Shown here: positions 18,987 through 25,609 of the stretch, one piece after another
Layout: every line of letters begins with the position of its first letter
Position numbering within the stretch: position 1 is the first letter of the stretch
NCBI RefSeq assembly: GCF_036384435.1
Contig: NZ_DASVMI010000157.1
Location: forward strand, 51,165 to 115,164
Reading direction: 5' to 3'
DNA length: 64,000 bases
From: GSA-30 sp036384435
Lineage (GTDB): Bacteria > Pseudomonadota > Gammaproteobacteria > Xanthomonadales > Rhodanobacteraceae
Translations under genes and position numbers: made by a program
Notes under the pieces: generated by a model
Databases searched by the model: none
What the model was told of the DNA's origin: nothing
The model's input: only the letters and a program-made list of their open reading frames with translations

Positions 18987-19250
18987 GTGAGCAACGATCA
19001 AGACGATCCGAAGTGCCTCGTGTTCAATCCGCCGTTAGTGGCGCTGCTCTACAAAGCGGAGCAAACCATGGGCGCTCCACTCACGGAGGCTCAGGTGCTA
19101 GCCATCCGGGACCATGCCATCTGCGTTGTTCTCCCTTATAACGTAGCCGTCGCAGGGGAAAAAGCCAGAGGCTATCCTGATATCGTTGCTGAAAATTGCT
19201 GGGCCGAGTGGCAATTGGCACGAAAGCAGCTATTTGAGCAAGGCTCCTAA
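18987..19250 (+). CDS. Cassette-borne hypothetical protein, 87 residues
   Basis: Small soluble protein of unknown function (begins SNDQDDPKCLVFNPPLVALL). The GTG start was preferred because GGGAG lies 5 nt upstream; an in-frame TTG at 18975 has none. It contains an acidic N-terminus, a helical middle part with EAQVLAIRDHAICVVL, and ends in LARKQLFEQGS. The stop codon TAA overlaps the first core of attC1 (TCCTAAC), the usual arrangement of integron cassette genes. No domain was recognised. Confidence 0.65.
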   Translation: MSNDQDDPKCLVFNPPLVALLYKAEQTMGAPLTEAQVLAIRDHAICVVLPYNVAVAGEKARGYPDIVAENCWAEWQLARKQLFEQGS

Positions 19251-19301
19251 CAACTCGTTCAAGGCGGACGGCTTCGCCGTCGCTTGACTCCAGCGTTAGG
19301 C
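19245..19301 (+). repeat. attC recombination site 1
   Basis: Bounded by the inverse-core pair TCCTAAC (19245-19251) and GTTAGGC (19295-19301). Between them is an imperfect dyad, TCAAGGCGGACGGC paired with GCCGTCGCTTGA around a TTC loop, with unpaired bases typical of folded attC strands. It resembles the attC family of Xanthomonas integrons. Recombination would occur at the G of GTTAGGC. Confidence 0.82.
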
Positions 19302-19341
19302 CACGACTACCGATTCTGCATCCTGTATTTTCATTGACCGG

Positions 19342-19578
19342 TCAAAGTGGAGCGCTGCTAGCCAGCGCAACGGTGGCCAGTACGATCGCAACGCCACCCA
19401 ATATGAGGGCATCCGCTGCAAGTGCTCTATTTGCACCCGGTCGTTCGTCTGCACGCTCGGGGAGCAGCAGCAAGCGTATGAGGTCGACAAACGCTTTGTT
19501 TGGTATAAACCAACCCTGTGCGGCGTGTGCAAGGCTGCTAGGTCCGGCTCCGATGGCGCGGGCACCGTGGCCTGACAA
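19342..19578 (-). CDS. Possible reversed cassette gene, 78-residue membrane protein
   Basis: Cassette 2 (19296-19621) has no convincing plus-strand gene. On the minus strand a 78-residue frame reads MSGHGARAIGAGPSSLAHAA, then a helical middle (AFVDLIRLLLLPERAD) and a C-terminal hydrophobic segment (LILGGVAIVLATVALASSAP) that would make one membrane helix. It starts inside attC2. Reversed genes occur in cassette arrays but are a minority. Low confidence; the cassette may instead be non-coding or carry only a promoter. Confidence 0.35.
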   Translation of the reverse strand: MSGHGARAIGAGPSSLAHAAQGWFIPNKAFVDLIRLLLLPERADERPGANRALAADALILGGVAIVLATVALASSAPL

Positions 19579-19627
19579 GTCGTCCAGGCGGACGCCGTAG
19601 CGGCGCCGCTTAACTCAAGCGTTAGCC
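19570..19627 (+). repeat. attC recombination site 2
   Basis: Outer cores GCCTGAC (19570-19576) and GTTAGCC (19621-19627), with an inner dyad of GGCGGACGCCG against CGGCGCCGCTTAA. The right half (TTAACTCAAGCGTTAGCC) closely follows the Xanthomonas attC pattern. The next cassette gene starts 9 nt after the site. Confidence 0.8.
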
Positions 19628-19635
19628 GAGGAAAT

Positions 19636-20091
19636 ATGGCCGAAACCTATTTGCAGTTCGTTCCCGTCGACCCGGCATACCAGCCGTCGCTGGCCGCCCT
19701 TGAAGAGGCAAGGGAACTACTTGAGTCCATCCTTCCTCAAGCTCGCGAAGTTACTGCCGGTAACTATCCGGGAATCCAGTTCTTCGACTCCGGACAGGAA
19801 TGGGAATATCCGACGTGTCCGCATTGTGGCGCAGGCTCAGAGGACTGGTTTCAACATGCCATGGAACACGCATGGAATGAGAGCGAGGGCGCGTATCACG
19901 ACCTATCAATAACTACTCCCTGCTGCAACAGTAATATCCTGCTGTCTCAACTCCACTTTCCGGGTGGCGACCGTTTCGCCTCGTTCCTCCTCGAAGCATC
20001 CAGCCCATGGGGCGACACGACTCCAGCTCAAGACCTTCAACTTGAGACCATTCTTGGCTCCAAGCTCATCAAAAAGTTAGTTGCAAGGTAG
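19636..20091 (+). CDS. Cassette-borne hypothetical protein, 151 residues, possible zinc ribbon
   Basis: Starts AETYLQFVPVDPAYQPSLAA right after attC2, which is typical for a cassette gene. Cysteines in YPTCPHCGAGSEDWF and TTPCCNSN make a plausible Zn site (CxxC near residue 60, CC near 98). The rest looks globular and acidic, with a helix-rich N-terminus and a C-terminal DLQLETILGSKLIKKLVAR. No characterised family recognised; similar small proteins of unknown role are common in integron cassettes. The frame is complete and bounded by two attC sites. Confidence 0.8.
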   Translation: MAETYLQFVPVDPAYQPSLAALEEARELLESILPQAREVTAGNYPGIQFFDSGQEWEYPTCPHCGAGSEDWFQHAMEHAWNESEGAYHDLSITTPCCNSNILLSQLHFPGGDRFASFLLEASSPWGDTTPAQDLQLETILGSKLIKKLVAR

Positions 20092-20099
20092 GCTGCGCC

Positions 20100-20156
20100 A
20101 GCTAACAAACCATTCGAGTCGGACGGCTACGCCGCCACTCAATTCCGGCGTTAGGC
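20100..20156 (+). repeat. attC recombination site 3
   Basis: Outer cores AGCTAAC (20100-20106) and GTTAGGC (20150-20156), inner dyad GAGTCGGACGGC against GCCGCCACTC around TAC. Same family as the two preceding sites, and again directly followed by a short gene. Confidence 0.8.
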
Positions 20157-20160
20157 TCCA

Positions 20161-20277
20161 ATGTCAGCGATTCTGCTTCTTGTTGCTGCCGCGGTAGTCT
20201 ACGGATTTGCTCTTCGGGGGCTTGCCGAGTTTCTCGCTCACGTGAGCTTTGAAGATGGCGTGACAAGGAAAAGATAA
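20161..20277 (+). CDS. Small single-pass membrane protein, 38 residues, in terminal cassette
   Basis: ATG starts 5 nt after attC3 and the frame reads MSAILLLVAAAVVYGFALRG then a charged tail (LAEFLAHVSFEDGVTRKR) and TAA. One hydrophobic helix (residues 3-18) with a positive C-terminus. The position immediately after attC3 is where cassette genes begin, which argues that it is real despite its size. No attC follows, so this cassette has lost its right end. Confidence 0.5.
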   Translation: MSAILLLVAAAVVYGFALRGLAEFLAHVSFEDGVTRKR

Positions 20278-20344
20278 TCGCTACTCAATAGCCATCGATC
20301 TCTCGTTGCCTCCAGCATGCCTCGTGACGTGTTGTTTGGGGTGC

Positions 20345-21037
20345 TCAAGCGTCCCGCGTCCCCAGCAATACCCGCCCGAAATCCTGCAATGCCGGTCGCG
20401 AGAGTTTGTACAGCGCGGCCGGTCGGCCTGCGCCCTCATGCACGCGCGCGCCGCGTGCGCGCACGATCATGCGTTGCTCGGCCACCTTGCGGCGGAAGGT
20501 CGATTGATCCAGTTGTTGGTTCAGCACAGCCTCGTAGACGGCCATGAGTTCGGGCAGGGTGAAGGTATCGGGCAGCAGGAACGCTGGTAGCGAGGAATAG
20601 GCGGCTTTGCCTCGTACGCGATCCAGTGCCTGGGCCACGATGGCGGTGTGATCGAAGGGCAGGCTGGGACAGGGGCGTACGGTGACCCAGCGAGTCCGTT
20701 GCGCGTCCAATCCGGTGACCTTGTGCTCGGGCACCAGGGCGAGATAGGCCACCGACAGCGACCACCCGCGCGGATCGCGATCCGCGCTGCCAAACGTGCA
20801 CAGTTGTTCGAGGTAGGCGACGTCGCCGCCGGTCTTGCTGCGGAACACGCGGCGTACCGTGTCTTCCAGCGCGTGGTCCTCGTCCGTATGCACGAAGCCG
20901 CCGGGCAAGGTCCAGGCGCCCGGGGCAACGGGTGAATCGGCCGCGCGTTGCGCCAGCAGCAATTGCAGGGCGCCCTCCTTGAGGGTGAGGACGACGATAT
21001 CGGTAGTCACGATCGGGGTGGGGTAGTCGTCGCTCAC
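20345..21037 (-). CDS. NrtR-type regulator: catalytically degenerate Nudix domain plus winged helix
   Basis: A 230-residue protein with a GTG start after GAGGAG. Residues 8-145 are a Nudix fold (VLTLKEGALQLLLAQRAADS, APGAWTLPGGFVHTDED). Residues 150-225 are the NrtR-type winged helix (LPDTFTLPELMAVYEAVL, LDQSTFRRKV, GRPAALYKLS). In the Nudix box the catalytic REUxEE is replaced: the segment reads TVRRVFRSKTGG, with R63, R66 and S67 in place of the glutamates. It should therefore sense a nucleotide-type ligand without hydrolysing it. It is divergent from the J-protein/vWA/AdSS-like operon and probably controls it. Family NrtR proteins classically respond to ADP-ribose-like NAD metabolites; the ligand here is unknown. 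Confidence 0.85.
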   Translation of the reverse strand: MSDDYPTPIVTTDIVVLTLKEGALQLLLAQRAADSPVAPGAWTLPGGFVHTDEDHALEDTVRRVFRSKTGGDVAYLEQLCTFGSADRDPRGWSLSVAYLALVPEHKVTGLDAQRTRWVTVRPCPSLPFDHTAIVAQALDRVRGKAAYSSLPAFLLPDTFTLPELMAVYEAVLNQQLDQSTFRRKVAEQRMIVRARGARVHEGAGRPAALYKLSRPALQDFGRVLLGTRDA

Positions 21038-21169
21038 GATGAGCTCCTCAAATTTCTTTTGCTTTGCAAAAAATTACCTGATTTTTCGAGCTGAAACAAT
21101 GATCTTTGGTCAAAAATTTGCCTCATTATTATTTAATTGCAAACAACAAATATTTGCTAGCATATCGCC
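21038..21169. promoter_or_regulatory. AT-rich divergent control region with repeated TTTGC/GCAAA words
   Basis: This 132-bp gap is far richer in A+T than its surroundings. It contains a perfect dyad TTTTGC-TTT-GCAAAA (21057-21071) next to the regulator start, and a second pair GCAAA (21139-21143) and TTTGC (21153-21157) next to the operon start, plus another TTTGC at 21117. These are candidate operators for the Nudix/winged-helix regulator acting on both genes. The repeats are seen directly; the binding role is inferred. Confidence 0.55.
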
Positions 21170-22225
21170 ATGGACCTGCTCACCGCCTCTGCTGCTGATT
21201 TGCTTGCCGCCACCGACGCGCAGTGGGAAGCCGCACTGGGTGTCGCGCTGACGGAACGATTGACATTGCTGCGTCGCTTGTCCGGGCGCTGGCACCCGGA
21301 CCATTGCATCGATTCCCAAGCGGCTGCGGTGTTTGCCCGTATCCAACGCCAGCGTCGGCGCGTGTCTGGTGGTTCGCGGATGCTGGCGCCCGATCGCCGG
21401 GCTACTGAGGCACGTCCGGTTTTTGAAAGCACGGCGACAGCCGATGGTCGTCGCTGGACGATGCCCTACCTGGCGACCTATGCCAGTGAGCTCGGTGCGG
21501 TCTACATCGGGCAGCGCAGTTTGCTCGAAGTGGTGCCATTGAATATGGCCGACCTGGCCGAGCGTAGCGTCGCGCAGACATCACGATGGACGTTCGCTTC
21601 CGCCGGCATGGAGGAGCAGATCCGTCCGTGTCTGCCTGCGCCCGCCACGGTGCATCGCACGGCCGACGCGGTGCTGGTGGTGCGCCCTCGTGACCCCGCG
21701 CTGGTGCGGCTGGCCGACGTCATGGCCCACGTCGGCACCGTGCCGCCTGAGCATGTAGCCTGGATCGGTAGCGGTCTGTGGAACCTGGCCTGCTATCTGG
21801 AGTATGCGCAGCGCGCGCATCCGGCGATCGATGCCTCCACGGTGTGGATCGATACCGTGCGTCACCGCGTGGCGTTGCTGGGCGGCTGGGCTTATGCCGG
21901 TCGCATCGACGAGCGCTGGGCCGCGCTTCCGGGCAACACCCTGGCCGACGTTACGCCCGCATGGCGCGGTGATCCGGTCCAGCGCAGCGCGCTCGGTCAC
22001 ATCCGCATCCGCCGCTTGCTGCGCGCATTGCTCGGTGACGCCACTGGCATGGGGCCGATAACGGCCAGGGCACCGGCGGCATGGGTCACCTTCGCCCGCA
22101 GTCCGGCTGCCGGTAGCGCGATCGACCAGTATCGGTCATGGAAAAAAGTCGTCGAAACAACGTTTGGTCCCCCTCGCTTTGCGACATGGGATCTGTCCAC
22201 AAGCACCATTTATCCGGAGAACTGA
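21170..22225 (+). CDS. J-domain protein with pseudokinase-like C-terminal domain
   Basis: A 351-residue cytoplasmic protein, first gene of a three-gene operon. The N-terminus contains a short J-domain: LTLLRRLSGRWHPDHCIDS has the HPD tripeptide (H42-P43-D44) followed by a basic helix (FARIQRQRRR). Residues about 125-290 resemble a divergent protein-kinase fold: HVAWIGSGLWNLACYLEYA (from W198) lies where the catalytic loop would be and VALLGGWAYAG (about 235-245) where the metal-binding loop would be, but no HxD or DFG is present. That part is therefore probably a pseudokinase; this is a tentative structural reading. The stop is 1 nt before the next start. It could act as an Hsp70 co-chaperone or scaffold for its partners. 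Confidence 0.65.
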   Translation: MDLLTASAADLLAATDAQWEAALGVALTERLTLLRRLSGRWHPDHCIDSQAAAVFARIQRQRRRVSGGSRMLAPDRRATEARPVFESTATADGRRWTMPYLATYASELGAVYIGQRSLLEVVPLNMADLAERSVAQTSRWTFASAGMEEQIRPCLPAPATVHRTADAVLVVRPRDPALVRLADVMAHVGTVPPEHVAWIGSGLWNLACYLEYAQRAHPAIDASTVWIDTVRHRVALLGGWAYAGRIDERWAALPGNTLADVTPAWRGDPVQRSALGHIRIRRLLRALLGDATGMGPITARAPAAWVTFARSPAAGSAIDQYRSWKKVVETTFGPPRFATWDLSTSTIYPEN

Positions 22226-22226
22226 T

Positions 22227-23150
22227 ATGGGCTCTGCACGTTGGAATCCCAGTGACTGGGATCGTTATGCCGCTTCCACCAGCAGCAAGTCGCGTGGCGC
22301 TATCTTCGCGTCGCGCGGCATGCACGCTGCGCTCGATCCGAAGAACATCACCCTGCGCGAATCGGTCGATTCCGATCTCAACCCGCAATCGACGCCCATC
22401 ATCGTGGCGCTCGATGTCACCGGCTCCATGGGCAGCATTCCCGAGGCGCTGATCAAGGGCAGCCTGGGCACTTTCATCGACGAGGTCTACCACCGCAAGC
22501 CGGTGACCGACCCACACCTGATGTTCATGGGAGTGGGCGATGCCTTCTTTGATCGCGCACCGCTGCAAGTGACACAGTTCGAAGCCGACCTGCGCATCGC
22601 CGAGCAATTGTCGTCCATCTACCTGGAGGGCGGTGGTGGTGGCAACGCCAGCGAGTCCTACCACTTGCCTTGGTATTTCGCCGGCGTGCGCACGAAGACC
22701 GACTCGATCGCCAAGCGCAACACCAAGGGCTATCTCTTCACCGTGGGCGATGAGCAGGTGCCACCGGCACTGACGGTCGCCCAGGCCCAGGCCATTTTCG
22801 GCGACGATATCGAGCGTGATTACAGCCCGGCGGACTTGCTTGCCCTGGCCGAGCGCTATTACCACGTGTTCCATATCATCGTGGAGCAGGGCAATGCGTG
22901 CAGTTCGCCGGCGAGTCGCGATGCGGTGTTCGACAGTTGGCATCACCTGATGGGGCAGCGTGTGATTCCCCTGTCCGACTACACGCGGCTGTCGGAAGTA
23001 CTGGTATCGACCATCCAGGCCAACGAGGGTGCACACGCGGCAGATGTTGCCGCCAGTTGGACCGGTGATACGGCGTTGGTGGTGCGCCGTGCCCTCGCAG
23101 GACTCCCCAGCCCCACTGCGGGGGCGACACCGGCACTCACTCGCTTCTAA
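22227..23150 (+). CDS. von Willebrand factor A domain protein
   Basis: A 307-residue cytoplasmic vWA protein, start preceded by GGAGA and separated by 1 nt from the J-protein stop. The metal-ion-dependent adhesion site is seen in IIVALDVTGSMGSIPEALIK (D63, T65, S67 form DxTxS). Further vWA strands are HLMFMGVGDAFF and TKGYLFTVGDEQVPP. A glycine run (LEGGGGGNASESYHLPWYF) sits near residue 137. No signal peptide or membrane segment. In bacteria intracellular vWA proteins usually assemble complexes with ATPases or chaperones; here the partners in the operon are a J-protein and an AdSS-like enzyme. Function unknown. Confidence 0.85.
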   Translation: MGSARWNPSDWDRYAASTSSKSRGAIFASRGMHAALDPKNITLRESVDSDLNPQSTPIIVALDVTGSMGSIPEALIKGSLGTFIDEVYHRKPVTDPHLMFMGVGDAFFDRAPLQVTQFEADLRIAEQLSSIYLEGGGGGNASESYHLPWYFAGVRTKTDSIAKRNTKGYLFTVGDEQVPPALTVAQAQAIFGDDIERDYSPADLLALAERYYHVFHIIVEQGNACSSPASRDAVFDSWHHLMGQRVIPLSDYTRLSEVLVSTIQANEGAHAADVAASWTGDTALVVRRALAGLPSPTAGATPALTRF

Positions 23151-23165
23151 GTCGCGGAGCTGAAC

Positions 23166-24440
23166 ATGGTCATACGCATGCAGGCGGTTATCGGGGCGGG
23201 ATTCGGTGACGAGGGCAAAGGCCGCACGGTAGACGCCCTGGTCGCCGATGCTCATCGGGACGGCCTGAATGCCTGGGTGGTTCGCTTCAACAGCGGAGCC
23301 CAGGCGGGTCACACCGTCGTGACGCCCGATGGCAAGCGCCATGTATTTCATCAGGTTGGCAGCGGGGCATTGCTCTGTGCCCCGACCTACCTCGGGGCCG
23401 AAGTAGCGTTGAACCCCTGGTTGCTTGGCGCCGAGCTGGATGCACTGGCCGGCATGGGCGTGTCCGCGCCGTATCTGGTGGCCGATCCGCGTGCGCCGGT
23501 GTCGGTGCCCTGGGACGCGATGATCAACCAGGCGCTGGAACACGCCCGTGGCGAGGGGCGTCATGGCAGTTGCGGCGTGGGTTTCGGAGAAACCGTGGAG
23601 CGCTCGCGGCACGAGGCCTTTGCCCTGCGTGGGCAGGACCTGGCGTCTGAGGCGCGCGTGCGAGCCCGTTTGGCCGTGATCCGCCACGAGTATCTGCCAG
23701 GCAGGCTGGCGCAGGCGGGGCTATCCGGCGATGCCCTGGGCCCCTGGATGGACAGCGTGGCTCTGCTTGACCGCTTCGTGGCAGACGCCCTGGCCCTGGG
23801 CCGTCGCCTGGTATGGCGCGCCACGCAGGTGCTGGCCGACCAGGATGTGCTTGTCTTCGAGGGCGCCCAAGGATTACGGCTGGACCAGGATCTGGGTGAT
23901 TTCCCCTTCGTGACCCGATCCCATACCGGTTTGCCGGGCATTGTTCGCGTGCTCAAGGATGCCGGCCTGGATACGATCGCGCCGTTGGAGGCGCACTATG
24001 TGACGCGTGCCTATCGCACCCGCCATGGTGCCGGGCCATTGGCCGACGAGCTTCCTGGTCCATCCGCGCCGGATTTCCATGACCCGACCAATGTGCCCAA
24101 TCCTTACCAGGGCAGCTTACGCTTCGCCCATCTGGACCCCATCGCGTTGCGTGACGACATCTGGCGTGATCTGCGGCGAGGTTCCACCGAGAACGCGACT
24201 GTGGGGGTGTGCCCGATGCTCGAAGTCACCTGCCTGGACCAAATGGGACCGCATACGATGTGGCGTGATGGCCGCCGTTGGCCCACCGCCGAACTGGCGC
24301 AGGCCACGGCCGATGCGATCGGCATTCCCCTGGCTGCACAGGCATGGGGACCTGCCCGCACGGATCGACGGGAAGCCGGCACGAGCAGGGGGCATCGGGA
24401 TGCTATCGCGACGGAGTCGTCGTTGAGCCCGTGTCTGTAA
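23166..24440 (+). CDS. Adenylosuccinate synthetase-like enzyme (PurA/PurZ superfamily paralogue)
   Basis: A 424-residue member of the AdSS superfamily, third gene of the operon (15 nt after the vWA stop, GGAG site). The P-loop GFGDEGKGRTVD keeps the catalytic Asp (D15), and QAGHTVV keeps the catalytic His (H49). FEGAQGLRLDQD is the next conserved block and WGPARTDR (394-401) replaces the usual STGPDRTE base-binding block. The loop that in PurA reads GRRRRTGWLD is changed to QGSLRFAHLD (315-324), which removes most of the arginines. This is therefore probably not the housekeeping purA. The altered loop suggests a different acceptor from aspartate or a modified purine substrate, as in the phage PurZ branch. 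The chemistry is inferred. Confidence 0.82.
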   Translation: MVIRMQAVIGAGFGDEGKGRTVDALVADAHRDGLNAWVVRFNSGAQAGHTVVTPDGKRHVFHQVGSGALLCAPTYLGAEVALNPWLLGAELDALAGMGVSAPYLVADPRAPVSVPWDAMINQALEHARGEGRHGSCGVGFGETVERSRHEAFALRGQDLASEARVRARLAVIRHEYLPGRLAQAGLSGDALGPWMDSVALLDRFVADALALGRRLVWRATQVLADQDVLVFEGAQGLRLDQDLGDFPFVTRSHTGLPGIVRVLKDAGLDTIAPLEAHYVTRAYRTRHGAGPLADELPGPSAPDFHDPTNVPNPYQGSLRFAHLDPIALRDDIWRDLRRGSTENATVGVCPMLEVTCLDQMGPHTMWRDGRRWPTAELAQATADAIGIPLAAQAWGPARTDRREAGTSRGHRDAIATESSLSPCL

Positions 24441-24583
24441 GTGGCTCTGCGTAACGGACCGAACTGACGTGACGCGTGATGAAGGTTTGTTCAGGATCAC
24501 CGTGCCGCCTGTCCGCGAAATCTTCGTCGCCTGTGCGAGGATGACGGCTCGCATCGCCAGCAATACAGGGACCTTGACGTTAC

Positions 24584-25594
24584 ATGGCCGTCGCGCAACA
24601 ACCGCTTTCCATTCGCATCGCCGGCACGGGTGAACACGTTGCTGCGCGTCGCGTCACATCCGATGAGCTCGATACCCGTTGGCGCAAGCCTTCTGGATGG
24701 ACCCAGCGTCATTCCGGCGTGCTGAGTCGTTTCTTCGCCGCTGATGGAGAAACCACGTCCTCGATGGCTGCCAGTGCGGCCAGGCAGGCGCTGGCCGCTG
24801 CGGGGCTGGAGCCGGGCGATCTCGATGCCATCGTTTCAGCATGCAGCGTGATGGAGCAGGCCATTCCATGCACAGCGGTATTGATCCAGCGTGCATTGGG
24901 CCTGGGCGGCAGCGGTATCCCGTCCTTCGACATCAATGCGACCTGCCTGAGTTTCATTGCCGCGCTCGATATGATCAGTGCCGCCATGGCCATCGGGCGA
25001 TATCGTCGAGTGCTGCTGGTGTCGAGCGAGGTCGCTTCGGCGGGTCTGAATTGGGACGATCCGGTCACCGCCATGCTGTTTGGCGACGGCGCGGCAGCGG
25101 TGGTGCTGGAGCATTGCGAGGGCGCCTCGTCGCAATTGCTGGGCGTGCGTCTGGAGACCTATGCCGATGGCGCCGAACTTTGTCAGGTGCGCTCGGGCGG
25201 TACACGTATCCGATTGCGCGACGATCCAGAGGCTTTCCGGCAAGGTGCGTACTTCGAAATGCACGGACCGGCGACGTATCGCATGGCGGCCAGGCTTTTG
25301 CCGCCTTTCCTGGAGCGCCTGTTTGAGTGCGCCGATGTGTCCATCGATGGGTTGTCGTGCATCGTGCCGCACCAGGCCAGCATGAAAGGCCTGGCCCATC
25401 TGGAATCGGCGTTGCAGTTGCCGGCAGGCATGTTGTTTCGCGTACTGGCCATGCGTGGCAATCAGATGGCCGCATCGATTCCCGTGGCCCTGCACCAGGC
25501 CATCGAGGCCGGCCGCATTCGTCGTGGCGATACCATCGCCCTGGTGGGCTCGGGCGCTGGCCTGTCGTTTGGCGGCGCAGTGCTGAAGTACTGA
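24584..25594 (+). CDS. Beta-ketoacyl-ACP synthase III-like condensing enzyme
   Basis: A 336-residue KAS III-fold protein, first gene of a six-gene operon. The catalytic triad is visible: C121 in INATCLSF, H263 in VPHQAS and N293 in MRGNQMAASIP. A glycine-rich C-terminus (LVGSGAGLSFGGAVL) closes the family. Length and motif spacing match FabH-like and natural-product starter enzymes. As it heads an operon with a reductase, an adenylating enzyme and an ATP-grasp ligase, it probably makes a beta-ketoacyl intermediate of a specialised metabolite, not housekeeping fatty acids. An OleA-like Claisen role is another option. Confidence 0.88.
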   Translation: MAVAQQPLSIRIAGTGEHVAARRVTSDELDTRWRKPSGWTQRHSGVLSRFFAADGETTSSMAASAARQALAAAGLEPGDLDAIVSACSVMEQAIPCTAVLIQRALGLGGSGIPSFDINATCLSFIAALDMISAAMAIGRYRRVLLVSSEVASAGLNWDDPVTAMLFGDGAAAVVLEHCEGASSQLLGVRLETYADGAELCQVRSGGTRIRLRDDPEAFRQGAYFEMHGPATYRMAARLLPPFLERLFECADVSIDGLSCIVPHQASMKGLAHLESALQLPAGMLFRVLAMRGNQMAASIPVALHQAIEAGRIRRGDTIALVGSGAGLSFGGAVLKY

Positions 25595-25609
25595 GCGAGG
25601 GCGCCTGAC

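Noticed and set aside
23166..24440. Calling the AdSS-like gene purA
   Set aside because: The arginine-rich substrate loop is missing and the gene context is not purine biosynthesis; a separate housekeeping purA is expected elsewhere.
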